NCBI GenBank assembly: GCA_001247695.2
Contig: LGRX02035295.1
Coordinates: 1-64,000, forward strand
From: Cymbomonas tetramitiformis
Lineage: Eukaryota; Chlorophyta; Pyramimonadophyceae; Pyramimonadales; Pyramimonadaceae
DNA length: 64,000 nucleotides
Direction: 5' to 3'
Under the pieces are notes generated by a model. That model saw only the letters and a list, made by a program, of their open reading frames with translations. It was not told the origin of the DNA and did not search any database. A program made the position numbers and the translations under genes. Position 1 is the stretch's first letter; each line of letters starts with the position of its first letter. Positions 33,580 to 45,593 of this stretch are shown here, piece by piece.

Positions 33580-34055
33580 GATGAATATTTCTCTTGAGCA
33601 CACGAAGTGGACATTATTCTTTCGAGCTTACAGACTACCTTGGCAGCGAACTGAATCATCACGGCAGCTGTAGAGGCAACTTCCAAAAGGTATCAGGCGC
33701 TGCATGGGAGCTGTGGTCACGACAAGACGTGGCCACCGTGACTGCAACCGGCTTTCTATGTTCCGAGTTGCTTGACAAGCATACTGACAATATAAGGTAA
33801 ACTGAACGGAGTGGATCCGGATGATTACATCTGGACCGTCAAAACCCATTCTACTGAGCTCAATCCAGGCAGCCAGTATCATTCTAAACCTCGCGGCCAT
33901 CCCATCACAGAATCCTTGTCAGGCACACGTGGCATTTGACAACTCACTCATCTGAATCCTGGGAGAGAGAAGGGAGATAGAGGGAGCTGTCTGCGAAGTT
34001 GGTTTGAGCAGAGTGGCCCAAGTGGAGGCTTCAGGGCCTGAGTAACCCCTCGTAC

Positions 34056-34518
34056 CTGCAGGAAAATCTCCAGGGAGGGCTCTGTGAGGCTGGAAGGCAG
34101 TAAGGTTCCATCGAGCTGGCGGCAGCGATCGCCACTGTTCAGCGTACATTGCCAGTCGAAGACGAAGGGGGCCGGGTCGCTCGCTGGGTCGTAGGACACG
34201 CTGGCATCCAGCACCAGCAAGTTCTCCTCGCCGATGCTGGCTCCACCGCCACGTACGAGTGCCTGCAGGGGCTCCTCGTCCACGTAGAGTGCTAGTTGGG
34301 TCGACGCACGGACGTGGTCCGCGTTGACCATATGCGCCATCAGCTCCAGGGTGTAGGAAGTTCGCGGCGCCAGTGAGCCGGTAGGCAGCCGCAGCGTGAG
34401 GGTGTGTGCGCGGTTTGTGTCCGCTGTGAGTTGCATCGTCTTGCCCGCCGAGCTGCTGCCAACCCACTCAAACTCCATTCCGCCCGTGTTCGTGCAGTCT
34501 GCCTGCACTTCCCCGATC
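34056..34518 (-). CDS. Giant surface protein, REJ N-terminal exon
   Basis: The exon is bounded by ATTGCAG|ATCGGG and CTGCAG|GTACGA, phase 0 at both ends. It encodes IGEVQADCTNTGGMEFEW, LRLPTGSLAPRTSYTLEL, an RGGGASIGEENLLVLDASVS block with DPA, and FDWQC, the classic REJ start. It continues across the DIRS-containing intron into GEEAGREHTF without frame loss. Confidence 0.85.
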
Positions 34519-35281
34519 TGCAATGCCCCCGACACCTCACCCCCGACCCACCGTTACCCTGCCCTAGCTCAACCCTTAGCTTCCCTCGCTCTCAGAGCAC
34601 TCCGTAATTATAATCAATATTCCACAAAGACATACGGTTGATTTTGTGGTACTACACCGTGGCCAGGGGTGCTTTCACCCCGTACCACAGCCAAGATAGT
34701 AAGCTCTCGTTGCGCTGTGCGCTCGGTCTCACATGACGCCTGCGCGTGCACGACTTCCTCTCCCTGCGACAGATCATGACGCTCCGCCGTCGCAGATCTC
34801 TGCCGTTTGCTGGGTGCATGCTGGGTCACCAGCAGCTTGCGGCTGTCATTTCCCACATTGTTGCAGTGCCCTTTGTGGGCCGCGCCTGCAGGTAGGGGGA
34901 AGCGAGCCGAAGAGTGCTGCAGGCCTACTATAGCTCCGCTCGTCGATGAAGAGGAGCCACCCCTGGAGATACCTTTCCTTGGCCCCATTCCCCTGCTGCA
35001 TTTCGCGTTGCATAGCCGTGCACCGGAAGACTTTCCGCAGTGAATCTCTTTATTTATGCTATGCTAGATGATGGGCTTTGTTGAGGAGCCCTTTGTTTAA
35101 GTGCATTTGGGGATTTCCTGTTTGCTAGGGATGCCTGGCTCTGAACCTTCTGACTCTCTTGCATGGACTCTTGCACTTTTCGGACGTTCGATTGCTGTAA
35201 TGATACATTTGAAATGCAAATACTCCCCGGCCCTCCGCAAGAAGCATGCATGCGCCGATGCTGGGAGGAGCTTTGCCGGAC
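34519..35281 (-). other. Intron between EGF-like and REJ exons
   Basis: No coding exon is clear in this stretch. The flanking splice sites (donor at 35281, acceptor before 34518) are compatible in phase 0. Confidence 0.5.
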
Positions 35282-35793
35282 CTTGCCGACGACCTGCACC
35301 TCCTGGCTGGAGAGCACCACCCCGTCCACCACCGAGGAGTCCACGATCTCCACCGTCATGGCACACGCCTCGCATACCGTGCCGTTGCCCACGTAGCCCT
35401 CGGGGCACTCCTCACACGTGTGGCCCTCGCCTGGGGCGGCCATGTCATAGCACTGCGCGCTGTTGCCGTACGGATCCTGGAAGCAAGGGCTGTCCGCGCA
35501 TCCGTCCAAGTCGAGGCACCTGGTGTCCCCAGAGCCGGAGTACCCCTCTGGGCACGCGCTGCACACCGTCAGGGGCCCGTCCTGGGTGCAGGTTGTGATT
35601 GCGTCGCAGCCGCCGTTGTTCTCCACGCACTCGGTGCTCGGGGTGCACCCTGCGAGGCCGCTGCCCTTGTACCCCTCCGGGCAGGCAGTGCACTCATAGC
35701 CGCCGAGCGTGTTTGTGCAGGCTGTCAACGAGTCGCAAGTGGAAGCGTCGCCCGAGGCGCATTCGTCGACATCAGCGCACACCGCGCCGTCAC
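35282..35793 (-). CDS. Giant surface protein, EGF-like repeats leading into REJ
   Basis: The exon begins after GGGCAG in phase 1 (DGAVCADVDECASG) and ends at GGCAAG|GTCCGG. It holds about three EGF-like or EGF-type cysteine units (VDECASGDASTCDS, NNGGCDAITTC, PCFQDPYGNSAQC) with the calcium-binding DxDEC start in the first. It then changes to CAMTVEIVDSSVVDGVV, where the REJ module starts. Confidence 0.8.
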
Positions 35794-35959
35794 CTGCCCG
35801 CAGCACCCCGTGGGATCGCTTGAGATGAGCCCCACGCGCCGTGGATCTTGCACGAGTATCTCGGCCGCTAGCTTCACGCTGCCTCTGGTTGGTGAGGATC
35901 ACAGAGCATGCTGCGCGCAGTGATTTGCCCACACTCCTGCGATGGTCGTGGGCGCGCAC

Positions 35960-36533
35960 CTGTCAGTCCCTGCGGGCAATCTCCACAAGCAGCGCCGTCT
36001 CCAGGCGCCGGGATGTCCGTACAGAGAACTCCAGGATAGCACGGGCTCGGAGTGCACCCGTCGGTCTGCAGGCACTCTGTGCCATCCCCGTACACGTCCG
36101 AGTAGCCAGCCGGGCAGCTGCCGCACACCCTGCCCATGGGCGCCTCGGGGTCTGCGGCACATGCTACTTGGAGGGCGCATCCGCCGTTGAAGCGCCAGCA
36201 GGGGTTTTCCTCGCAGAGTACGCCGTCGCCTACCATTCCAGTGGGGCACTCCCCACATGTTGCCCCTGTGCCAGGGGCGCGCACGTCCTCGCAGTGCACG
36301 TCCTCGTAGCACTGCATCTCTGCACACCCGTCCTCGTCCACACAACCGGTGGCACCGGTGCCGGTGTACCCCTCTCCACAGTCCCCGCACACCACCTCGC
36401 CGTCATTGCCTTCCAAGCACGTGACGGTGTCGTGGCAGCCGCCGTTGTCCACCTCACAACTCGTGCTAAGGATGCAGCCAGTGGCGCCGCTGCCAAGATA
36501 GCCGCTCGGGCACGCCCCGCATTCATATCCACC
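35960..36533 (-). CDS. Giant surface protein, four EGF-like repeats
   Basis: The acceptor CTCACAG precedes GGYECGACPSGYLG, and the donor CTGACAG|GTGCGC splits a Gly codon (phase 1) that is completed by the next exon. Units include NGGCHDTVTC, CYEDVHCEDV, FNGGCALQVAC and CYPGVLCTDI, each with a CxxCPxGYxG-like end. Extracellular adhesion is the expected role. Confidence 0.8.
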
Positions 36534-37414
36534 CTGTGAGTAAGCGCCTCCCTCTCCCCATGCCTCCTCCGGACCACTATGATCATCGACCAATTCGAAA
36601 TGCCACCATATCCCTCCAATCACCGATTCGTCTGCAGCAAGCAAGTGGGCAAGACCCGCAAAATAGAGACACTATACGAATCTTTTTAATGGGTACATCA
36701 CTCGGAAATCAAACAAAGTCACCGATTTGTTTCATTGTATGCTTCCGAGACAAGATTCCATTAATTAACTCGTGGAAACTAATACTGTGACACCAACGAT
36801 CTTGATTGATCACCAACCAGCTTGCCCGCATTGGCAGCGATGGGCGTCATTAGGATGCTGATTGTCCTGTTCCGACCATGACAACAACATGCATCTCAGA
36901 ATATCGCGTATGTTTCACGCACAATCATCACCCAGGGCCGTTGTCATGATGTTCAGCGTATTGCAGGTATTTTGGCTGGCATCATCCAGTGACAGCGATG
37001 GGAATCACCGGTAAATGATCCGGCTATGCTTGCAGCATATAAAAAATAGTATGGTTCCTCTATCTGCTCTGCTACAGCTCAGGTCGTCGAGGATTCACGC
37101 TCATCGAGGATACAGATCCACACGGGATGCCACATGCAGTATACGGTGTGTGGTTCAAGTAAAGATAATGGAAGCGCCCGAGTCACAGTCATATAGGGTG
37201 CGCCCACGCCTGCCTGCCCTGCTTCGATCCCTCATAATTCCCCCCAGCTTGCGGGATGCGTTGGGCTCAGCAGGGGGGGGGCTCGGGCCAATGGTGACCG
37301 CACTCGGGTCAACAGCTCTCCACGAAGGCCGGCTCTCACGAGATACTGCCTGCAGGCCTGTTGCGAGGGGGAGGGGCGGGTTGTTGAGGAGTCATATGGC
37401 TGGGGTCGAGCGAC
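36534..37414 (-). other. Intron without visible exons
   Basis: This stretch is AT-rich to mixed sequence between two EGF-like exons. I see no further cysteine-rich open frame. Confidence 0.5.
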
Positions 37415-37510
37415 CTCTGTGTTGGTGCAGGTAGTGCGGTAGTCACAGTCTCCATTGCTCACCGAGCATTCATCTAAGTCCTCGCAGCGTGATCTATCCC
37501 CAGAGTACCC
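37415..37510 (-). CDS. Giant surface protein, calcium-binding EGF-like exon
   Basis: This 96-base exon is bounded by ACGCAG|GGGTAC and ACAGAG|GTCGCT, phase 0 on both sides. It encodes GYSGDRSRCEDLDECSVSNG and then CDYRTTCTNTE. The D-x-DEC start is that of a calcium-binding EGF module, and it joins cleanly to GGYEC of the next exon. Confidence 0.75.
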
Positions 37511-38116
37511 CTGCGTGGCAACTTGCCCGGGTAATGATACCCCAATGAGCCTGACTGAATGGCGGGCCTCGGAAGGTGCAACGAGCTTCATGGAACCTAT
37601 GCTGTGAACATGACACAGCTCCCATGGAGCCGGCATGGGAGCTCAAACACTCCTGATCAAAGCCCTGATCGGTTTCAACATGTTACTGTGGGTGGCTACG
37701 AGCTCATATGATATAGGTAATGAAACAGGCTACATAGAGAAATAGCATCCCGTGAAACCCAAGGCTATAAAAGGGGGGTTGTCTGCATGATTGCCACCGG
37801 GTCATGCATGACTGTCGGTTCAGTCGTTGTGATCGATTATTGGAATTAAGTGGGCAGCCCCCCAAAAGACTAAGCTTATATCCCAACGCTGAATTAAAAT
37901 GGAATGTCAGCGCCCACTGTCCAATTGATCGAAATGCCCACGCCCAATCTGGATTTACATGAAATATCTACATACACCCACTGTGAATTTATCCCTTTAG
38001 GGTATTTCAGGGAATGACAGTCACGGCATCAAAAGGAAGGAAGCTACGAGAAAAAGTGGTTTCTAGTGGCAAGCCGCAAGAGCGCGATTTCGCCTGAGCG
38101 GCCAGTGCTCACTGCC

Positions 38117-38234
38117 AGCAGAGCAAGCCACTTCCCGCACATGATTGGCAGAGCAAGCCACTTCCCGCATGATTGGCAGAGCAAGCCACTTCCCTTTTTA
38201 TGATTGGCAGAGCAAGCCACTTCCCGCACATGAC
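38117..38234. repeat. Short tandem repeat, four copies of ~29 bp
   Basis: GCAGAGCAAGCCACTTCCC is repeated four times with variable ATGATTG spacers, in an intron of the giant gene. Confidence 0.8.
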
Positions 38235-38531
38235 GTTGACGAGCATTTTCTTAGGGGCCTCTACCTTCCCGAGTATGTCGGCGATATCTACTGGCACCTC
38301 TGTGTCAGCAGACCGAGTGTTTTGCTGCCTAGTATCTAAGAGGAGCCAGCTCCAAGATTGTGTGAGCTGATCATTGCGATAGTGATACAGTATATTCCAA
38401 CGGTCGTGAAGTAGTGCGCAAGGCCACGGGCAATTGGGAACCGCAGACACTGAAATATACGCAGGCTGTGTCATCGGCCAGAGGCGTGTAATGAAGCTGA
38501 GGAGAATATGTCATATCTTTTCATGTGATAC

Positions 38532-38873
38532 CTGAGGGCAGCTGCCGCACACCACACCGCCACCTGGCGTCGAAGTGCACGTTGTCAACATATCACAACC
38601 TCCGTTGTTCATAGCACAGTGGTCGGTCTCGCAGCTGATGCCGTTTCGGTGTAGCCTTCAGGACACTCGTCGCATAGGTAGCCGGCGCCGGGAGCCGACA
38701 CGTCAGTGCACTGCGTCCCGGCGAAGCACGGGGCGCTGCTGCAGCCGTCCGTGTCGTTGCAGGTGATGCCATCCCCTGTATAGCCCTCGGGGCATTCATC
38801 ACAGAGGTAGCCGGAGCCAGGTGCTGGCACGTCGGTGCACTGCACGTCGGCGGAGCACGGGGCGCTGCTGCAT
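38532..38873 (-). CDS. Giant surface protein, EGF-like exon with a one-base deletion
   Basis: Three EGF-like units are present: CSSAPCSADVQCTDVPAPG, CSSAPCFAGTQCTDVSAPG and, in a shifted frame, CETDHCAMNNGGCDML. Comparison of the two GYT units shows one base missing near 38655. Upstream of it the frame reads CPEGYTE, and downstream NGISCETDHC is in the next frame. The donor CCTCAG|GTATCA then fits phase 0 to the 37510 exon in the downstream frame. The gene is therefore broken here, or the base is a sequencing error. Confidence 0.7.
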
Positions 38874-38879
38874 GTTGCA

Positions 38880-41529
38880 CGGAGTGAGGTGAGGGGCATG
38901 GAGGTGGGAGTGAAGGGGGACGGAGGTGGGGTTGAAGGGGACGGAGGGTGGGAGTGAGGGGGACGGAGGTGGGAGTGAGGGGGACGGAGGTGGAGGGGAA
39001 GGGAATGGAAGTGGGGGTAAGGGGACGGAGGTGGGGTTGAAGGGGACGGAGGTGGGAATGAGGGGGACGGAGGTGGGAGGGGAAGGAATGGGGGTAAGGG
39101 GGACGAGGTGGGGGCGAAGGGGATGGAGGTGGGGGTGACGGAGGTGGAGCAGGTGGTGGCTTTGGATGAGAGGGTGGATATGGCACGGGTGGAGGGGACG
39201 GTGGTGGGGAGTACACAACAGCCGCTGTCGTTGTGACTACTTCGCTGGCAGCCATGCTCCCGTACGAGCTGAACTCCGGGCTCGTGAATATCGACCCCGT
39301 GTCACTTGCCAACGTCGACTCAAACTGTTCAGTAGACACACCCACAGCTGCCACTGGGATCTCAACACTGGAGGCCACGGAGACACTGGAGGAGGCGATG
39401 CTCGTGATGACAACGGCGCTGGAGCTGACACCGGCGGAGGCGGCCATCTGCGCTTTGAACGAGGCCCTGAACGAGGCGGCCCACGTGGAATTTGAGAAGC
39501 TGGCGATGTCCAGGTCAGAGAAGGCAATGCTGGATGACACCACCCTTACCGTGACCGTACCAGGCGGTGGCGGTGGCGGTGGCAGCGGCGGCGGCGGAGG
39601 GGGCAGCGGCGGTGGCAGCGGGGGTGGGGGAGGTGGTGCTGAGGACACTGTAGGTAAGTAGCTTGGTGTAAATGTGGGAGTTCTGGAACTCGGACTTGCA
39701 GTGGGTGTGTGGGAGAGAGGAGATCCGGTGGGGGCCTCAGTGGGCAGCACAGAAGGTACAGGGGTGGTTGGGGGTGCTGTGGTGGGAGCTGCGGTTGAGA
39801 CCAATGATGGCGACAAGGTGGGAGAAGATGTCAGGAGTGCAGTAGTGGGAGAGGCAGAGGTCGGGAAAGCGGTTGTTGGGAATCCTGTGGGTGTTGCCAT
39901 GGGCGGTTTTGTGGCCGGGGACCGAGTCCGTGATTGGGTGGGAGGTGCAGAGGTGGGTGATAGTGTCGTGGGTACCGAGGTGGCAGGGGATCGAGTCGGT
40001 GATTGGGTGGGAGGTGCAGATGTGGGTGATAGTGTCGTGGGTACCGAGGTGGCAGGGGATCGAGTCGGTGATTGGGTGGAAGGTGCAGAGGTGGGTGACC
40101 CTGTGGTGGGCACTGAGGTAGCCGGGGACCGCCGTAAGCTTGATAACTTATGTGTGCCTTGCCCGGCAACGATGGCAACCCGGTTCCCTCGTGCACCGGA
40201 TATCTCTGAGCTCGAGTCCGACGTCTGCAGGCTCTGTATCGTCCCAACTATCGGGCTCAGCGTGCTTGCTCCAGACTGAACTTGCAGAGTCACCGTGTCC
40301 ACGGTGACCAAGCCCGGCTGCCAGTCAAAACCATCTGCAAAGATCAACACCTGAGTTGGGGGATCGTTAATGAAGCACAAGCTGCACGCAATTGCCACCA
40401 CATCCGTGTCCACAATTGTCAACAAGATGTCAAAAAGATTCAGAGTGTTCGAGCCCGTCTCTATTTGCACCGGGACTGAAAACGTCTCGCCCGCAGCTGT
40501 TGACGTGAACTGCACTCCGTCGTTCAACCCCAGGTCCACATCGTTAGGCATGGGCCTCAAGTTTGCATACACGGACACCGTGTCGGTTACTAGATCTGTG
40601 ATGTCAGACGAGCTGCACGTCGATGCGATAGTTAGCACCACTGCCTGGTAATGATTGTCTAGCAGGGTTGCCACGCCTTCGGCCGTCACGGATACCTTAT
40701 GGGTGGCGTCGCTCGTGAAGGTGGTATACTCGGTGGCTGCCACCCAGCTGGACTGGGTTCCGCCCACAATGTCTGTGAACTGCGTGCCGTCACTGAACAC
40801 AGCCGTCACGCTCAGCGTCTTCGTGCTGTCTTTCACCGCATAAAAAGTGGTAGGAAAGTTAGAACCACTCCACGAGGTGGTGTGGGTGAGCGATGTCACG
40901 CTCACGCGGTTGCTCTCCACCGTGTATGTAAATGCCGTGGAAGCCACTGAGTAGTATGTTGCCGTCACGTCGCAACTGCCATCAGCGCTTGCTTCCACTA
41001 TGCCGTTGCTTGCTGTCACGCTCAGACCTGACGATTGGGATATCGCATAGCTGGACTCTGAGGTCACGTCATGCGTGTTACCGTCCGACAGCGTGGCAGT
41101 GGCCATCAATACTGCTCTCTGATAGGTGCGTGTGCACTGCACCAAGCTCAGGACACTTTCAGTGAAGCTGCTACTGCCATTATAGGTGGGATACGGGTTG
41201 GAGCTCAAAGCCACTGATGAAACCCCAATCACGGTCACAATCGTCGTCGCGGTAATGCTGCTGGCATACGTTGGAAATGACACCTCAATTGTGACCGCCC
41301 CGAAGCCTGTTGTCCCCTCTATGACTGAGGCCGTCACCGACGATGTGCCCACCGTGACCTCCACCAGGGCACCTCCAGACGTCACGGTGTATGTAGAACG
41401 AGAATCAAGCGTGAAGTCCCTTGTGGTGCCGTCATCGAATGTCGCCGTGACAGTGAGTGTACTGGACGTTGCAGTATTGATCGGGCTGTTTGCAGCTCCG
41501 TCAGATGATCTTGAAATCTTATTAGTAGG
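38880..41529 (-). CDS. Giant surface protein, copy 1: Big2-like domains, Ser/Thr/Pro linker, polyproline, SEA-like segment
   Basis: The exon starts after TGTGTGCAG in phase 0 (PTNKISRSSDG). It encodes Ig-like Big2-type repeats (TLTVTATFDDGTTRDF; VLMATATLSDG; LSVTAVFSDGTQF) and a cohesin-like region (FSVPVQIETGSNTLNLF). A 23-residue repeat (SPTRSPATSVPTTLSPTSAP) in about four copies comes next, then a PPPPLPPPP stretch. A globular segment of about 110 residues (TVTVRVVSSSIAFSDLD ...) is followed by a second SPPPP linker. The last 250 bases are a low-complexity 21-bp repeat in which the reading frame moves relative to the EGF-like exon. The protein is probably secreted or wall-associated. Confidence 0.75.
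38885..39150. repeat. 21-bp G-rich coding minisatellite in the proline-rich linker
   Basis: GGGGACGGAGGTGGGAGTGAG-type units repeat with small indels; the minus strand reads as Pro/Ser/His-rich protein in all three frames. Indels that are not multiples of three make the true frame uncertain. Confidence 0.75.
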
Positions 41530-41696
41530 CTGCACACACAAGACAAGCCACCTTTTTCACTCATCAATTCCACACTCTCTATCACCAACCAGGTATCTGC
41601 AACCTTGCACAGCAACTGCAGAGAGCACCTTACTTCAGCAGAGACTCTCTCTGAATGTCAAGTAAACAAGTCACATGCCGCACATCCAAAACTCAC

Positions 41697-43157
41697 CGAT
41701 GCAGTGATCGTTACACTCGTCGGTGTGGCCAATGCCACAGTTACTCCTCCAAAGCCAGAAGCGATTGTCGTTGAATCACACGAGTCTGTCCATGTCGCTA
41801 TAAGCAGCTGTTCAGAGTCGGCACTTGATGGACTATCCGGTACAGTTCCCTTGAAGTCTGCACTTCCAAAGCTTTCCGTTGATACCGTCAGCGCTGAACT
41901 GTACGAAGAGTTCACGGTGACGCCTGACCCATCCGCCGATGGCACCTCCTGCCAGTACCCATCACTGAAATGTGCAAACACATAAATCGGACCACTGTCC
42001 TCCTCCGCAGTCAAGGACTGCACAAAAGTCGTCTGCGCTGTGAAAGTAGTGCTAGGAGCGAGGCTGGCTGATGAGTCCACCCCACTCCATGTCGCCCCCG
42101 TCACCAGCACCGCACTCAGCACCGACACAGTGACTGCCGTGTCCGTCACCGTGACACTCGTGCTGGCCGACAGCCCGCTTGCCCCACCAGAGATGGACAT
42201 TGTTGCAGTCCCCACCGCTATACCTGTGGCTGTTGTCCCAGACACCGAAGCCACCCCACTATCACTGGATTCAAACGACACCAGGCACGTCACATCTATG
42301 TTGGCCACGTAGGTCAACTCGCTTCCGCCCCATGTTGCACTGGCCGACAGCTCAGTTCTCTGATACAATGAGCTGGAGCAGCTCGAAGCTTGCCTCGCCC
42401 CCGTCACCGCGTTCAGCTCCGCGTCATCCGCCGTCACCCTTATGGATGATGGCAACCATACCCGGAATGGCACACTTGTGTTGTACGCCCCATCTGTCAC
42501 GCTCACGGATATGCTGCTTGCACCTGCACTCTGTGAGCTCGTCAGCACTACATCGCAGCTGCTTAGTGTGGCCACAGTGGCATCCGCCAGGCCCGAGCAT
42601 GTTGCGGCGGTTGTGGTTGTGTCACTCTCCCCGCATTTGTTATACACTCTCTTCACCGTGATGCTGCTTGTCACATCCATTCCATCAAGGTACGCAGTGT
42701 TGAAAAGCTCAGCCTGCGCAGCGTATGCATAGATTCCCACCTGTATGAGCTCTGTCACCGTCAGCTGGCCCTGCGTTTGAGCTCCTCCCCGTGCATCGTT
42801 CACCTGCCCCGTCTTCTGCCGTGCAAACTCCACGTTGGCAGTAGTCACCATATGATAAACACTCAAGCTCAACACATTGCTGGATGTGCCAATGGTCGCC
42901 GACGATACCACAGAGAACGCCACCGTGAACAGTGTCACAGCAGTTCCAGTCACATCCGCATCCGCCGTCGAAGACGACAGCCCAGATACCACGACATTGA
43001 TCACGCCGTCAGTGCCAGAGCTCACTATGGGAGAAGTATACTTTGAATCTCCAGATAAGCTGTTATACGTCAGTATGCTGCTTGTGTAATACACAATCGC
43101 AGCAAATCCGCCCAGCACATATTCTGTGCCGCCACTCGTTGTGGTCCGCGCCGACAC
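41697..43157 (-). CDS. Giant surface protein, copy 1: large Ig-like exon
   Basis: The exon is bounded by GGTGCAG|GTGTCG and GCATCG|GTGAGT, both phase 0. It encodes about 487 residues with a cohesin-like start (EYVLGGFAAIVYYTSSILTY) and several Big2-like Ig domains (TELSASATWGGSELTYV; VSFESSDSGVASVSGT). A second copy 11,036 bp away is nearly identical. Confidence 0.8.
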
Positions 43158-43310
43158 CTGCACCCCGGCAATGGCCCGGCCGAGCCGAGCGAGTCACTCC
43201 CCGGTCCCAGCTTCCCTGTAACTCCCCATATGCGCAATCCATGCACCTCTGCCGCCACCGCCACCCAGATACCTGCAGCGCCTCACACCGTGATAGTTCA
43301 GTGGGCGCAC

Positions 43311-45000
43311 CTGAGAGGTGATGGAGTCCCCACCAAAGCGCGGGCTGTAGGGCATCGTGATCACCATACTCGGCTCGGAGAGAGCTGCATGGGAAGCCTG
43401 CATTCACACATTCTCCCTCACACCTCACCACAATCAGCATCAAAAGCATCACTGCCTCAGCCCCTCCCACTCGTATGCGCGCGTCTCACTCCTCAGATCC
43501 TCTCCAACAACCACACCACTACATGCGCGCCCCCTGGGCACCAGCACTGACCTCTTAAAGCCTCCCACGATCCTTCTATACATCATGCCGCCCACGTAAT
43601 ATCACTCCGAATGTGCAAGTCAGGGCGCTTCTCACCTCTGCTCCTAATGTCAGTGTCAGAGAGGAGCTTTCCGCAACCACAGTGTTGCTATACAACACTT
43701 GTACCTGCCATAGCACGTGCCGTCAAACATCAACAACCAGCCAGCCATTTGATCTGCTCATCAGTCCCAGCATAATGATGCGTCATCACCCTTTTTCTCC
43801 CCCCCTTCTCAGCCCCCACGCGTACCTTCACTGAGCCAGTCACGTCGCCTGAGGTGCTGAACTCTGAGGACAGCACATTAGATGTGTACAAGCATGTTGC
43901 TGCTCCGGTGGAAGAGCTCGGAGCTGAGCAGGCTGAGGACAGAGAGGTGCTGCCAGCCGTGATCACCAAGTCGACTGTGATCCCACCCGTCGTCACCTGC
44001 ACCTTGCCATGAGACCAGAGACGGGAATGAGCAAATGCCACATAGAGTAATGTTCTCCACCCTTGCGCCCCATCTCACCGGACCGGACTTTCCTGACAAA
44101 CTGTTCGGCAGTCCCCGTGCATGACTGCGTCCCTTTCCCAATACCTCGCCTGCCTCTGCATGTATGCTTGCCAAGCAAGTGCCCCTTGCTTGTGTGCTGC
44201 AGCGATACAGTGCCCATTATGTAAGCTTCATTCCTTCTCGGCGGCCCCAGGACAGCGGCGATATAGCAGCAGATCATCCACGTCAGGTATTCACCTGCGG
44301 CCGGCCGTCTTCATCGCGCACGTAATACTGCGCACTTATGACATGATTATCGACATAAATAGTGCTCGTGCGCAGCAGCAAAGATATGGACGCAGCTTGC
44401 TTGGTGGCAGTGGTAAACGTTGGGCTATGGTTAGTGCTGAAACTGCTGTCCAGCCCCCCGCCTGCACAGCTCGTGCCCCCAATGTACACCTCCACATTGC
44501 CTGCCACATACACCCATTCCCCCAGTCGCTTCTCAAGCCCAAAAGTGTGCAGTGTCATCACACTTCCTGCAGTGGTAACACACCCTGAGAGCACACCTCC
44601 ATCTCCACACCTCGCTCCCCGCACAAGGTGGTCTCAGGGCTTGCCTCTCTGTCAAAACCCAGAAGGGTGCTCGTCGCATATTTGCGGCTTGCTGCATAAA
44701 TGCTCTCCGAGCCGAATTATCCACGAGAAAGAGGACGAGCCTGGCCCCTTAGAAACCTACCTGACGTGCTTGGGATCCTGTTATTAAATGTTGAGAATGT
44801 GCGGCTGAAAGAGGGAGCGACAGAGGTCGTGCTGCCTTGGGGGAAGGCTGCACTAGTTGACGTCAGCCGCAACACAGTGCGGAGGTAAGTCGCAAACGAA
44901 TGTCGATACACCGTGGGAGCACTAGTAGGGGCAGAAGATGCAGTTGGTGCGCTCGTTGCGGTTGGGGTACTTGTCGCTGTCGCTGCCGGTGCTGAGATGG
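43311..45000 (-). CDS. Giant surface protein, copy 1: five 5'-side exons
   Basis: Exons at 43311-43397, 43636-43704, 43826-43996, 44295-44566 and 44761 to about 45000 all have GT-AG borders and matching phases: 0, 0, 0, then phase 1 between the last two. They encode MVITMPYSPRFGGDSITSQ, VQVLYSNTVVAES, VTTGGITVDLVITAGS, a lectin/LamG-like segment (EWVYVAGNVEVYIGG ... LLLRTSTIYVDNH) and a Thr/Pro-rich linker. The EWVYVAG/ISLLLRTSTIYVDNH pairing resembles a concanavalin-like fold. The linker runs upstream into the 39-bp minisatellite, so the true 5' end is unclear. Confidence 0.65.
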
Positions 45001-45593
45001 GGAGCCCTGCGATACGGCCAAAATCAGCTTCTTCGGAGATGGGGAGCCGTGCGTTGCGGTCAAAAGCAGCTTCTGAGATGGGGAGCCTCGCGTTGCGGCC
45101 AAACACAGCTGTTAAGATGGGGAGTCGTGCAATGATGCAAAAAGCAGCTGCTGAGATGGGGAGCCCTTCAATGTGGCCAAAAGCAGCTGCTGACATGGGG
45201 AGCTTTGCAATGCGACAACCAAAAGCAGTCGCTGAGATGGGGATCCTTGCAATGCGGCCAAAAGCGGCTTCTGATATGGGGCGCCCTGCAATGCGGCCAA
45301 AAGCAGCTTGGAGATGGGGAGCCCTGCAATGCGACGGCCAAAATAAAGCAAGCTGTTGAGATGGGGAGCCCTGCGTGCTGAGATGGGGAGCCGTCGCCGG
45401 TCAAAAGCAGCTGCTGAGATGGGGAGCCTCGCGGCGTGGCTAAAAACAACTGCTGAGATGGGGATCCCTGCAATGTTTCAAAAAGCAGCTGCTGAGATGG
45501 GGAGCTCTGCAATGCGGCCAAAAGCAGCTGCTGAGATGGGGAGCTCTGCAATGCGACGGCCAAAAGCAGCTGCTAAGATGGGGAGCCCTTTAA

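Larger units (their letters stand above)
40138..45000. repeat. Segmental duplication, copy 1 (copy 2 at 51154-56035)
   Basis: The two copies are offset by 11,036-11,038 bp over most of their length and by 11,016 bp at the low end, where copy 1 lacks about 20 bases. Introns and exons are about 99 percent identical in the middle, but the low end (40138-40290 against 51154-51303) is visibly more diverged. Confidence 0.9.

Noticed and set aside
35097..36539. Cys/Arg/Pro-rich ORFs on both strands in the EGF region
   Set aside because: They overlap the EGF-like exons in other frames and lack the regular EGF cysteine spacing.
41186..43600. Plus-strand ORFs of 90-160 codons antisense to the Ig-like exons (and the matching set at 52222-54635)
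   Set aside because: They mirror the GC-rich minus-strand coding exons, and splice sites and domain homology support the minus strand.
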